Shown one piece after another: positions 23,779-43,121 of a stretch of 64,000 nucleotides of DNA. Location of the stretch: positions 601,324-665,323 of the forward strand of contig JXTC01000035.1 in the NCBI GenBank assembly GCA_002914845.1, in the 5' to 3' direction. The position numbers and the translations under genes were made by a program. Each line of letters begins with the position of its first letter. Positions within the stretch are counted from its first letter, which is position 1. Below the pieces are notes generated by a model, which was not told the DNA's origin, searched no databases, and saw nothing but the letters and a program-made list of their open reading frames with translations. This DNA comes from Trema orientale. Lineage: Eukaryota; Streptophyta; Magnoliopsida; Rosales; Cannabaceae.

Positions 23779-26711
23779 TATTATAATTTGAAGATCCCAT
23801 GTTTTGTTGGGATGCAATTTTATGGATCTCAAAGACAAAAATCAAATTGGGCAGCTTCTCGGACTCTGGCCCCTCCCCCCATTGAGCCAAGTGAACCATA
23901 ATACAAAAAAGACAGCTAAGGAAGAAATACATCAAATTCGACAAATCACCGGGTGGTCTGCTTCTGAGTTGTATGTATGTACATATGTATATACATATCA
24001 ATAGAAAAATAAGATTGGATTAATTATATTGGTATTTGTTTTTTCTCTTTATTATTAGTCTCTAATTAAAAGTGAATAACTACGTACTCCTCACTTTGGT
24101 TTGTCTATTTTGTTATATGTATTTGGTTGTTTGCTAGAACTAATTAAGTTTGCAAGTAGATTAGTACGTATAAGTCAATGAACATCAAGTCCAAGATCCT
24201 TTGTTTGATTCTTTTACTAATTATAATTGTAAGTCACAAATTGTTTCCTCAATCATGAATAAGTTAATCCGCGGCAAGCCCCAGATGCCCTTGATTTGAG
24301 TGTCACCGGCTGATCCTACTCTTTAATGTTTCAACGGTAATTTTTCCCCTTCAAGCAATTACTCTTACTTGATCAATTTTCCCTTTTCTAGAATTTTTTT
24401 TTTTTAAAAAGGACAGTTCATTAGGTTCATGCATGGTTGCGTACCTCATTTATATTTGCATGATATTTATACGTGCGTTGTGTATAAGCTAAATATACAA
24501 TGATCCAAAATATTTCTCTCGTTTAAAGAGAATTTCTAATATTATGACCATTGCATTCTCAGGAAAATTCAAGAAAAAAAATTGTGTCAAATTTATGACT
24601 ACAGAACAATATACTCCCCTGACTTATATATCAAATGATTGTTTTGTACAAATACATTTGTAAAAATAGATGATTAAATTCCTTATTAAAAGGTCATGAA
24701 TATAGATCAATATATGATTTATCAATATATATTTAGGTTGTGTTTAATTTATAATTTCAAATGATAATCACAATAACCAAAAATATCATTTCAATATGCG
24801 TTTCAGAGAAAGGAGGAAAAGCAGCATTTAATGTTTAAAAGAATAAAGAAGAGATACAATTACTATAAGAATAATCATTTATTAAAGTTGTAAAATTTGA
24901 AAATCACGAAAATATAAATTAATTAGAATATGAAGAAGAGCAAGAAGAGCACATATGCTAATCCCAAATTAATCCCAAATTTGTATTGATCAATACGAAA
25001 CCAAGATCCATTCTAAAAAGAAGGGCCACCTCCCAGGCTCCCACCACGACTTTAAAAGCTTTATTATTGTGTCGGTCTTAATTTTTGTGAGCTCTAACAA
25101 AACAACTTTGGCTCAGATTTTTATGGGACCAAATTTAACTCTAATAGCCAAAAAATATTAAACTAATATATATCTACAAGCTTCGTTGAGAAACAAGTCA
25201 CAATTAAGCTTCTCCTTCAAGCAAGAGATGTTGGTCTCTCTCTCTCTCGAAAAGCAATTTTTTTTAAAAAAAAAAAAAAATCATGATCAACTCATCCTTA
25301 TAATAGTCTTGAAATTTACTATCTATCTACTTAGTAATTAAGGCAATTAATATATGCTATCCAACACATGAAGAATTAATGATAACTTCCATTTCTGTTT
25401 TCAGTAGCTAGCTCTGGTAATTAAACTCCAAAGGTCGGCAACATCATTCAATTCCTGTTATAATTAAGTTTATCCCAAGGTTTAAAAAATATGTTATCTT
25501 TGCTTGGCATGTTGGCTTGGTTTTTAACAAAATGCCACGCCTATCTCTCTTTCCGTTTGGTATTGAGGGGGTAATCAAACACTGGAGATCAGTCTCTTCA
25601 GCAAAATTTAAAACTCGTGTTTGAATTATTTAATTTAATAAACATTTATTTCCAGTCCAAAAAAAAAAAAAACAAATTTTAGACCTACTTTCTTGTAGAT
25701 TGGCGCGCAAATATCTATATATATACATAAATTCATAACTTATGTTAAGGATTAATATTTCCCGCTTAATAATAACAATTAAGTGAAGCAGTTTTTTTTT
25801 TCTTTTTAAATAAAAATTAAGTGAATCAGTTATTGTATCATTGAAGAAAGAGATATCAATGATATCTCCGCTTTTTTTTTTTTTTTTGGGTGTTGGTTGG
25901 TACAAATCAGTGTAGTTTTCAGTTTATTTGTTGCTAAATTAGACGCATTCAGAGTCTTTGACTAAGTCATCAACTTGCCATAAGCCGATTCTTTGAATAC
26001 TAGATGATATAAATACGTATATCAAGCTTGTTCAAATTAATTAATACATTAATACGTATATATATAATTCATCAAGTGCTGATTTTCACAGACTGTCACA
26101 TGCATGCCTCCTCGGTTTTGAGTTACTCAGCGAAACAATATCCATGGTATTGGTACTATTAGTTCAAGAGACGTGCGGGTATCGTGTGCTATCTAGCTAG
26201 ACTATAGTATCTAAAGAGCAAACTACTCACTTTGACTTTTTTTTTTCTTTAGTACTAATTAACAAGTTATGCTTCCATTTCTTCTCGTTTTATTTAATAT
26301 ATAAAAAAAAGAGATGATTTCACGTTCAACTAATTACTAATAATATATTCTCTTCTTACCTTTCTTTTTTCAGTTCCGAAAGCATTTCACTAGATTTTTT
26401 ATATAAAAAAAATTCAATATTGAAGCTTACACTATCTTATTAAGTCTCAAGGCCTCACTGCTGTGACTAACTAGCTCAATGTATAATACTCCTATTGCTA
26501 TTACCTTTTGCAAGAATTAAAAAAAAAAACTTCAATTAATATTAATGGGTTCTTTTAATACCCTGGTATATATAATGTACGTATGATCATATTAAATAAG
26601 ATAAATGGATGAATAAGTAATTGTTTGAGTGCTCCTAATTAAGATTATGAAATTAACAATTAAAGGCAATTTTGAAAAAAAATATACAAGTTAAAAGGCT
26701 TTTCTTGTTAT
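23397..26711. other. AT-rich spacer
   Basis: No supported gene. A compound (GT)n(GA)n microsatellite occupies about 23744-23778. A-runs or T-runs occur at 25264-25280, 25659-25672 and 25872-25888. I see no longer repeat. Confidence 0.45.
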
Positions 26712-26721
26712 GTATTTATAA

Positions 26722-27075
26722 GGGATAAGTGTAAAAAAATACCCTGAAGTTTGAGTGTTCTGCAATTTAAATCCTGAAGTTTGGATTCTGCAAAATAATA
26801 CCCTGAGATTAAGAATTTCTTAAAATTAATACCCTGGACAGATTTTTTGACCAATTTTATAAACGAAAAAATAATAATATCCTCAATTAAAATTAGATTA
26901 ATTCATATTATTCATCTTAATTTTGAGGATATTATTGTATTTTATTAGTTAAAAATCAACACAGGTATTAATTTTCAGAAATTCGTAATCTCAGGATATT
27001 ATTTTGCAGAATCCAAACTTCAAATTTTAAATTACAGAACATCCAAACGTGAGAGTACTTTTTTGTAATTATCCC
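26722..27075 (+). mobile_element. Foldback Mutator-like MITE with 10-bp target duplication, copy 1
   Basis: 354-bp element whose two halves are inverted repeats of about 130 bp. Repeated themes are AATACCCTGA, GTTCTGCAATTTAAA and AATTTCTTAAAATTAATACC with their complements. It is flanked by the exact 10-bp duplication GTATTTATAA (26712-26721 and 27076-27085), a size typical of Mutator-like elements. The element at 53448-53803 is the same family in opposite orientation. No coding capacity. Confidence 0.92.
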
Positions 27076-27085
27076 GTATTTATAA

Positions 27086-30000
27086 TCACTCGAGTTTTCA
27101 ACCAGTTTACTGTCTACAATTAAAATAAAGTAATTAATTTATTAATAAAAACTAGTGTACGTCGATTAATTTATGCGGAAAACTGAATAAAAAAGTATAT
27201 CCCAAGGGTAAAAGGTTTTGGGAAACACCACGAATAAACAAAAGCGAGCTGTATGGGGTTTTGTCTTGAGACTCAACGACAGTGGGTGACCGGCTCAGCC
27301 GGTGGGCCCCACACTGACACTTCACCAACCGGTGACCAGCGATCTTTACGCCTTGGCGGTGACCGTGGATACGGCACGTGTGCTTTCCCATGTGGGGGTG
27401 ATGTGGCTCCAATTGGAATGAGAATTTGTTAATATTTAGCATACCTTTGTTTGTGAAAGATTACAAGTGTTTGCAGAGATATTTGCATGGGTAATGGAGT
27501 TAAAGAGTTTGTACAATTGCACTTTTTTGCTGATTATTAGTTTTGGAATCCAAAATGCTCTGAATCTGAGGGAAATAAGGCCCCTTGTAAGATGCAAATT
27601 TTTTGTGCCTCAAAGTGGGGGATTTGGTGGAGGGACTTGTCGTATGTATGGTTTCCAAATTTGAGATATTGGAGAAGTTCAATATTTTTTTTTTTTTTAT
27701 TTTTTTTTTTTTTGCTTCAAGGTTTCTGATTTTGGTTAAAATTGTTGTGTGTTTTCTTGAATTTCTAAAGTCAGTAAAATAGATCGAATCACTAAACCAT
27801 TAAATATTACATGAAGACGATCATGTGTATATATTCAATATATACATATATATATACAAAGATCTTAAATGTTTATTAAAGAGTAATGATATATATATAC
27901 AAAGATCTTAAATGTTTATTAAAGAGTAATGAGAATGATATATATAATAATTATTCTAATTTAAACGTATACTAAAATATAAAAAATAGAAAAATGTGTG
28001 GGGGTCACACAAATTTAGAAGAAAATAATGAGAATGCGTTCTCCACCAATACCCTAAGGAACGTGATTACCCATAAACACTCATTTCCTTTTTCTTAATT
28101 ATTAAAATTATAAAATATAATTTTACTCAAAAAAATCTATCTACTTTAAAACGTACATATATTTAAAATGACAGTTTAGTAAATATAATATATTTTTCTA
28201 TTACTTATTCTGGGTTAAGTAAACAAATGAATAATATTCTAACGAATATGATTTTCTTTCTTATTAATTTTAAATAAAAAAATATATAATATAAATAATA
28301 ATTTTCATACTTTTCTATTTTATTCCCATTCATTTTCTCTTTTATTTATTCCGATTACGGTTATGGTGAAATAAATATGCCATATGTTCAAGTCGTCTCA
28401 CCGTAATTGAGTTATCTTATAAGTCCACTCATATAACACATAGATGACAAACGATTATTTTGGAATATGCATCCAAATATCATTTTCTTTTACGATGAAC
28501 TTTAAAAGTTTTGTCCAAAAAAAAGCCTAAATTTGGGAGAGCCAAATGGATTTGGTATAGATTTTCTTAATTAGCTCCATGCACACTATTTGACCAAGCT
28601 AAAAATACGTTTTTATTTATAGAAGAAACCCATATAGCCAGCGAATTCGACATTTTCAATTCGTCAAGTTCTTTTAGTTGCCATGTTACACAAGATTAAT
28701 AAGTTCTAAAGGCATAATTCAATGGAGGACAACGGCAATCTAAGCCAGAGATCGGTGGTCTGCACGTTACTTGACTCAATACTCACAATAAATCATGTTT
28801 AAGATTAGTAGGTCTCAAGTGATTCTGTTTCTCCACTGAACATATGATCAGTAAGCAATATTAGACAATAACTAGTAATTAAAAATTATTTAAACCATAT
28901 TTAGATGACTAGTCCAGGTCAGCGTGCAACCACGTGGCGGTTTCACAATGTGCCACGTCCAAAATCCACCAAAAACTGAATTTAAAGTGGGAGAGAAATT
29001 CCCAGTAGTATTCTTGTGCATTGTCTTCGGTGGAGACAAGCCCTGAAGACACATGAAAGTGAGATTAGGTACTTAAGTTTTGAGACTTTGAGTGACATGA
29101 ATCTGATTTTTAGGGACCATTTCCCCCCCGTCCTCTCTCTCCCACTCGTGGCCACGACCCCTTTAACGGAATTAATTATACATATCTCTGGGTTAGAGTT
29201 TAGACTCAGATTTTTTGCACAAAAAATGAAGATTCGGTACATGTAATTGTTTCTCATAAAGTATTAGACATATGAGACATGGGTCGCCCATGTCCTTGAG
29301 TTTTTATTTTTTATTTATTTTTTGGTAAGTATGTGAAATGGTGATGCATGACACTTCGAGAGTTGAATGGGACGTTTTTTATAGGGAACTTGAACATATT
29401 AAATGCATGTTTTTGTAATTCCTATGCATTAATGTTCTTCATTCGTGACTTTCGGGCCTTCCGGGCCTTCTATAATATCTATCTGCAGGTGAAGTGGCCT
29501 GAGTTTTATATGGGTTTTCTTTAAAAAAAAATAAAATAACATATACACCGAGCATCTTATTATTGGACACAATTTTTAATACAATTTTATAAATATTATG
29601 ATCCCACGACAATGATAAAAGATTAAAAGCTCGAGGTATAAAATGTGACTTAAAAGCATGTTCACGTTCGATATGCAGTTTAGTTTTTCGCCATTCTTTC
29701 CGTGGGTTTTGATAAAATTGCCCTTCTTTTTCCTTTTCCTTTTTATCTTTTCCACGGAGAAATTTTCATGAAAAGAAACAAAAAACTCCCTCGGCAACTT
29801 TCGCTATGTAAACATTTTCTTGAAAAGAGGAAAAAAGAAAATTTTAATAACAAAGGGAAAAAGAAAATGGTACTTTTTCTTTTGAGGAAAAGAAAAGAAA
29901 ATGATACTTTAGACCAAAGGTGTTAATTTAAAATGTAGTAAAGATTGTCTTACCAAGTATGTGGGCAAGTTTCAAGGCGACGGACTTAGCTAAAACAAAA

Positions 30001-31600
30001 AATATATTATAGAAAAAGGAATTAGAGGTTTAATGCAACATTTTACAATCCTCAGAAATCAAATTCAATATTTTACAAGAAATGGGATATTTATGGAAAT
30101 AGCAGTATCTAGAGCAGGTACTTGTGATTTAGCAGTTAATTTAAATTATTCAGAAATTTGATAATTTTTACCTTAAAAAAAAAAAAAAACCCAACAACAA
30201 CTAACCTTGGATAAAAATTCAACCACTATGAATACGAGAGAAATAAAAAACAAATATAAGAAAAAATTCACAAATAAAAACTAACTGCCAAAATAAATAA
30301 CTCAAGCAACAGAAGTGACTCCCAACCAAATTTCATCATTTTTATGGACAACTGCAAGTTCAAGTAGAAAAAATATATTTTTTTTTTTTCCATCCTCCTT
30401 TGACATTATTGTTCCTTTTTTATAATTTACAATTTACCAATATATTTTAAACCTGATAATGAACTATTTACTAAGAAGAAAATGTAAATAAAAAGAGATA
30501 ATGACATTTTGGTTTTTTTTTTTAAAAAAAAGACATTGTAATTTCCCTTTAAATTAAAAACAAAAAGCAAAGTTACGAGGTGAAACAAGTGAAGCATCAG
30601 AGGCATAACCAAAATTCACTGGGGAGAAATGGAGAGAGAGCTCTTGTTTTAAAATATTAATAATAATAATAATAATAATAATAACACACAATAGTGTGAA
30701 TCTGTGATGTTCTGAAATGACGATGAAATTTTAGAAGTTGAAAATTTTCAGGTAAGAAATTTTGTAGTCGTTAGTTTACAGTGACCTTCAACGAGGGGTC
30801 CTTCAAGTAAATTTTAAAGTTTCTGTCCATACGAGTGAATCGACCAAGTTATGCAACAAATAATATGCCAAACTCGCTGCTTCTTACTAGTCTCAAATCA
30901 ACGTTTTCTTTTTTGAGATAGAATATCAAACCTTTGATAACTCCTAACTTTTTCATTTTTAACGTAAGAGCAGCAAAGCTATGGCTCCTACTCTGGAAAA
31001 GATAACTCAAAATTTGAAACATCTCAAAAAACAAGATTTAAGTTTTAAGAAAAATTGTTCATCCTATGGGTCTCATTCTTGAGGCTTAATCCTAATTGGT
31101 CTCTTGACCGAACTTTGCACAGATGACAAACTTGTTAAAGCACCCTGCTAAGGGAAACAAAAGTCTTTCATTCGCTTATGAGATCTGAATACCATGAAAA
31201 TTTCTTTATTGTGATTACTTTTTGGAAAAAAAAAAAAAAAAATTTCCAACATCAGTATAAATTCGCATACAAAAATTCGTTTATTTGCACTCTTTATTTT
31301 GGCTGGAAAACCGTTTATTTGTATTTTGCTCATACCACGTGCCAAGCAGGCTCATTAGGACTTACGACCGTAATGTTTCACTAACTACTGTGCAGAATTC
31401 ACCACAGAAACATAGACTTTTGGCTTTGCATTGGGAAAATAAATATCAAGGGTAAGACAAATCTGGACGCAACTCATATATTATCTCATACAGGCATTTA
31501 TAAAGCAAAATGTGTATCGTTCTTTTTCTTTTTCCTTTTTTTTTTTTTTAACTTAAACAACTGACAATGGACCACTTCTTTAGTCCATTTCAGGAACGTT
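27086..31600. other. AT-rich spacer with two GC-richer patches
   Basis: No supported gene. The patches at 27240-27420 (GGCACGTGTG with a CACGTG at 27375-27380, several CCGGT motifs) and 28915-28975 (CCACGTGGC, CACGTG core 28931-28936, then GCCACGTC) stand out. A 43-bp tandem repeat is at 27849-27934. An (AAT)n microsatellite lies at 30652-30683. Confidence 0.45.
27849..27934 (+). repeat. 43-bp tandem duplication
   Basis: Two nearly identical units containing ATATACAAAGATCTTAAATG and TTTATTAAAGAGTAATGA, period 43 bp. Confidence 0.9.
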
Positions 31601-31679
31601 CATACATAGGCTAACAAACCAAATTACTACTAAGATAAAAAGGGCCCTTCCTCTCTTCACACATACCGTATATTTCGTT

Positions 31680-35499
<3,820 letters not shown>

Positions 35500-35860
35500 C
35501 TGCACAGTGACAGCCCTAATAACAAGATCCAAAACCACCTTCACAGATCAACAACGAAACTAGATAATATAACATATAAATACATATATATATATATACA
35601 TCGACCATACATACATACCTACGAACAGATCTTAATCGTACCTGAGACAGAGAAAGGTATGAAGGGATCCCCCTTTGGCTTTGAGGTTCTCTGTGTTTAC
35701 GAGGGCCGAGGAAGAAGTAGACGACGAAGAGGAAGAAGATAGAGAGAGGAAAATGGAGGAGAAAGTGCGAGGGATTCGGCGTGAGGAGGATGACTTTTTG
35801 ATAATTAAATATAAATATAAATAAAAATAAGAAACTGGTCCCACTCCCGCCCACTGGAAT
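35500..35860 (-). promoter_or_regulatory. 5' UTR with leader intron of E2 copy 1
   Basis: A CTCAG|GTACG donor at 35641/35642 and a GTGCAG acceptor ending at 35500, directly before the ATG, predict a 142-bp intron in the 5' UTR. The first exon beyond it (to about 35790) is CT-rich on the minus strand. Copy 2 has the matching donor (CTCAG|GTACC), which supports the prediction. Confidence 0.65.
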
Positions 35861-36973
35861 GAATCGACCACCTCATTGGTTATTCTAGTTCCATTTTGGG
35901 TCCCACTTTAGCGTTTTCTGTACGTTATCTTTTTATTCTTTTTTTTTTCTTTTTTCTTCTCTTTGGCGCCGAAAGTGGCTCACTGGAATAATAAAGGCGG
36001 TTTATATTATTTGTGTTTACGTTTTTATCTATATGTATTTACATTTTGGCCCCAGAGTTTCAAGCTTATTATCCAATTTCATACGCATTTAGACCACGAT
36101 GCGACGTCGTTACAAGTTAAAAAACTAAAACTTAACTTGTTGGCCGTTTCAGTAAAAAACTAAAAACTAAAAACCGACAAGGCGTTTTGGTAAGGCGGCT
36201 GGAAATTGTATGTCAGTCAGCGGTTGAAGATTTTAAGCTAGAGCCTAGAGTCGTTGATTTTTAAGCGGTCAAACAAGTGCCTGTACAATGACGACAAAAT
36301 TTCAAGATTCCAGCGTACCAGAAAATCTATCAGCATAAGTTCTACGTTTCAGACTTTTCTTATGCGTTAGAACAAATTAAAAAATGTATATTTCTTTTTT
36401 AAAAGGAAAATTTCGGTATAGGTTCGAAAACGACAGGATTTAAACTACTAACGAAGAAGGATAGGATGAATTTTACGAGAGAGAAAAAAATAAAAATGAA
36501 AAACGATAACCCCTATTCACATGAACGTCCGTCCACTGGACACCATAAATGATCGAGAGATTAGGAATAGAATAACATGTAGTTACTAGTTCACCCTCCT
36601 CTGTTATTTTCACTGATCTGTTATTTTTAACCGAAATTACATAATCCCATTCTTCAGATTGTTCATTGTTTTATCTATTTAGCTAAATTAATCTGCGGTT
36701 TTCTTGGTTTAAATATCTCGGTTTAAAAAAATAATAATTATCAAAGATAATGCTATGAACCAGGATTGAGGACACGGCTCAAAGTTTTTAAATATCACAT
36801 TACAAACAATTGGAAAATAACAGGTGTGTCTTTTCATTTTTCAACCAACAGGCTATGGACCACTTCCTTGGTGGTCCATTTCAGGATTCAACAGACGGAA
36901 GAACATTCATCCTTAAGCTAAATGACCAAACACTTAAAATAATAGGGCACTCCGTCGCACATACCATATTCGT
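35861..36973. other. Spacer between the two E2 copies
   Basis: This holds the promoter side of copy 1, with an inverted CCAAT (CATTGG) near 35874 and GGTCCCAC blocks resembling those upstream of copy 2. It also holds the 3' flank of copy 2, where ATGGACCACTTCCTTGG at about 36853 matches ATGGACCACTTCTTTAG at 31568 downstream of copy 1. No further gene. Confidence 0.5.
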
Positions 36974-39466
<2,493 letters not shown>

Positions 39467-39790
39467 TTGTGAAACCCTAACCCCCAAAAATATCCAAAAT
39501 CACCATCACAGATCAAAACCAAAATCATCCATACATACACACACGCATAGATACATAGGCATACACGCATAATCGAAGAAGAATAGGCTGAACGGTACCT
39601 GAGAGAGGAGCAAGGTTGCGAGAGATCCTCCTTTGGGCTTATTAGGTTCCCTGCTGAAAGCGAAGAAGAGGAGAGATTCAGATGATGAAAGGAAGACGAA
39701 ATGGAGGGGTCACCGATTCGGTGTGGGAATGACTTGTGAGAACCACCTGCTCCCGCATCCTGCAATGCCGAATATACCTTCCCATTGGCT
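39467..39790 (-). promoter_or_regulatory. 5' UTR with leader intron of E2 copy 2
   Basis: The donor CTCTCAG|GTACC (39598/39599) and acceptor GGTTAG ending at 39477 predict a leader intron of about 122 bp. The acceptor leaves a 10-base stretch before the ATG. An inverted CCAAT (CATTGG) near 39783 and GGGTCCCATCCC mirror the promoter of copy 1. Confidence 0.6.
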
Positions 39791-42264
39791 AATCCTCATG
39801 CTATTTCCCTTTGGGTCCCATCCCATTTTCGCCTTCTTTTTACACATTTCAAAAAAAAAAAAAGAAAAGAAAAGAAAAAAAGAAAGAAAAAAGAAAAACA
39901 GACGCATTTTCATTATTTTCAAATCAAATAGACCCACCCATACATAGTAAAAAATTGGAATTAAAACTATTGAAGGTGAACGTTTTTAATTTGAAATCAA
40001 ATAGCAGAATTTAGAAAAAGATTTCCTTTAGGAAGGCAATTTCAGCATATTTATAGGTCTTATAGCAAAATGATTGAATTTTTGACCTAATTTAAGTAAA
40101 TGTTCGTTTTTCAAATGTTATAGCAAAATATCCGGTTATAGTAAAATACTAAGTGTAAAATATTATATACCAAGTATAAAAATTTATATACTCAGTACAT
40201 TAACTGAAATTGTACTTATCTACCAAGTGTATAAATATATATACTTGAATATTTAGCTATAAAATTTAAAAAGTAGGACATCTACTTAATCAAATTTGAA
40301 ATATTGATCATCTACCTAAATTTTTTCTCATTATTCTTATTTATTTTAGTCTAGATGGTTGTCTTCTGACTATTTGTGTAGATGCTATTTGATAATTTTT
40401 AAGAGTAAACTCATTTTTTCAACAAATTAAATTCTAATTTTGACATCATATGTGAATCGGCTAAGATTTAATAGAAAAATATAAATATAATAGTTTATTT
40501 GATATTTATAAAAATGTATTAGTTTTTTTCTTGGAAAAAGACAAAAGGCCATCGATTTTTTAAAAAATTATCCCTAATTGGTTGTTGCTATTTTTTCAAC
40601 GAAATTGTTGGTTTAATTATTTGTATTCATTTTGGGCAGGAATCGAGAGACTGACAAAGTCACAACAACTCAATAATTTATCTTTTCTAAGANCAGTTTG
40701 TCAAATTAAGTCAAAATTATCATTTCTGATAATTTTTATTTCACTTTGTCAATTTTTCATCTAATTTTTTTTTTTTAAAAAATAGAAAAAAAATATACCA
40801 AAACCATCCTTTGTATTTTAGCAAAGTACTAGTTTTCACTCCTATATTCTTAGAAATACAAAATTTATTCACGTAGTTTGTCAAATTAAGTCAAAATTAT
40901 CATTTCTGATAATTTTTAATTCACTTTGTCAATTTTTATCTAAAAATAACTGAAATGCCCCTAGTCATTAGTCAAGTTATTCATTAAAGTGAAATTCAAA
41001 CAGCTTAAATGTCAAATATGCGACTTTATACTAATTATATATATGTTGGAAAAAATGGGTGTTTGGTTATAGGGTTTAGAAACTAGTTAGACTATTTGAT
41101 TAATTTTGACTAAGGGTATTATTGTCACTTTACAATATAATTTTGAAGAGATAAATTTGACAAATTTTGAAAAGATATGTCTTCTATTCCCTTTTCTCCT
41201 AATTTTACCCAAAAAAAAAAGGAGTAGAAGACACATCTTTTCACAATTGTTTGGCCGGGTTGAATTCTATTAGCTTATCATTTATTGAACTTACGACCTA
41301 ACGTAATATACGTTGAGCAGTGGTTTCCTCAATCATGGATTAAAATGTCGCAGCATTTGTCAACATTATCACTACATTATCCATTTTTTTGAAGTATTGA
41401 TATAGATTTTGGGGGGAAATATATTTTTACCCATGTATTCATAAAATATCAGTAAAATATTGATAATATCGTGGAAATATCGATATCAGTAAAATATCGA
41501 TAAAAAATGGCTAATATCGAGATATTTACAAATATCATCGTGATAAGATCAGTGATATTTTGAAATGTCGACAGAAATGTTGATTTTTTTTTCCCTTTTT
41601 GCAAGTCTTTAAAAAAATAAATAGTAGGAAAAATAAACTATATTTTCCCCTCCATAATATGTGGGTAAAATTTTAGGACTACTAGTAGTTATAATTAGAA
41701 CCACTGCAAGGCTTAAAGGAAGATATTAATCAATACATATGTAGCACATAAATAACTATCTTCAGAACTAATGAAGCATAATAATTTAGGAAATATATTG
41801 TCTAAACCAAGAAAAGAATTTCTCATATGATTTTTAACCCCTAGAAACGCTTTTTAATATTAAATGAATTTGAAATGTTCTACATTACCATTGATTTTTA
41901 ATTATTTTCATTGTAATTTAGAACTAAATATAATTGTAAGATATTAGTATGAAATATATTCAATAAACTGATGTGATATGCATTCCAATTTTAAAATTAT
42001 TATATGAAGTAAAATTCAGTCATTTTTCCTACTACATATGTATATTCTATTGTCATATATATATATATATAAAATATTAAATTTATTGAATAAAAACTAG
42101 TACAAATTATCAAATATCAATTATTTTAGTATTTTCTAAAGTTCCAGTTAAATATTTTGTATTTTAAGATAAATTTCGGTAAATTATGGGAATATTTTCG
42201 ACATCGACATTATCATCGATATCATTCGTAAAATCGAAGCTTGAAATCTATACTGATATCAACA
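39791..42264. other. AT-rich repeat-bearing spacer
   Basis: No supported gene. An N sits at 40693. A block of about 75 bp (AGTTTGTCAAATTAAGTCAA..) right after the N recurs at about 40876-40950. At 41395-41580, and again at 42180-42260, short ATATCGAT/AAATATCG-type motifs repeat irregularly, suggesting a decayed dispersed repeat. Confidence 0.5.
40693..40693. other. Single N at the start of a repeated block
   Basis: An N precedes a block of about 75 bp that recurs at 40876-40950; possible assembly join or an uncalled base. Confidence 0.85.
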
Positions 42265-42760
42265 TTTTCATCCTTGTCCCCAATTAACACCAACCCATAT
42301 AAACAAATAAACCTATAAATTTTGGCATGGATTGGGCTGATTGATCAATGTAGTTAGGTTTTTGTACATACTACAACCCTAGTAACCATATAGTCACCTG
42401 ATGGCGCGGTAGACCTTGTTGTTGCTGTTTCTTTTGTTAATTTATTACTTCTTCTTTGTTTGAAACAAAAAAATGAAAAATCATATTTGGGTAGGCTTAT
42501 CCCCTAATACATTTTCATCATTGTCCCCAATTAACACCAACCCATATAAACAAATGAACCTATAAATTTTGGCCTGGATTAGGCTGGTAGATCAATGTAG
42601 TTAGGTTTTTGTACATACTACAACCCTAGTAACCATATAGTCACCTGATGGCGCGGTAGACCTTGTTGTTGCTGTTTCTTTTGTTATTTATTACTTCTTT
42701 GTTCGAAACAAAAAATGAAAAATCATATTTGTGCAGGCTTATCCCCTAATACATTGCAAC
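42265..42760 (+). repeat. 248-bp tandem duplication
   Basis: Two direct copies, 42265-42511 and 42512-42760, start TTTTCATC.TTGTCCCCAATT and end AGGCTTATCCCCTAATACATT. They differ by few substitutions and small indels in homopolymers. They end about 360 bp upstream of the TH1-protein ATG. Confidence 0.93.
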
Positions 42761-43121
42761 TTAGGCTCATATATGCATCATATACCAACATCTTTATCTA
42801 TTTATTTAATAACATTTTTCTAATGGTTGATGAAGAAAATAATTGCAAATAATTATCTTAGCATTTATACACAAGTGATAATTTGATAACTAACTTATTC
42901 AAATAATAATAATAATAATAATAATTTGGTAACTAACGTGCAGAGGCGCGTAGAGTAACAGACACGGACATATTCCAGCTCATATGGTCCTCTGCACATG
43001 GTGCGCATCGCACACACCTGAGCAAGTTAGGCGGCTAGGCTACGCGGCTGGTCTCCACCTCCTCCCAGCTACTCTTCCCTAAAATCTCAGGATCGGACCC
43101 TCCCGGTCCGACCCGACTAAA

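Noticed and set aside
27152..27442. 96-codon minus-strand open frame
   Set aside because: No recognisable motif; compositional artefact of the GC-richer patch at 27240-27420.
40582..40764. 60-codon open frame across the N at 40693
   Set aside because: It depends on an undefined base at a suspected assembly join and has no coding character.
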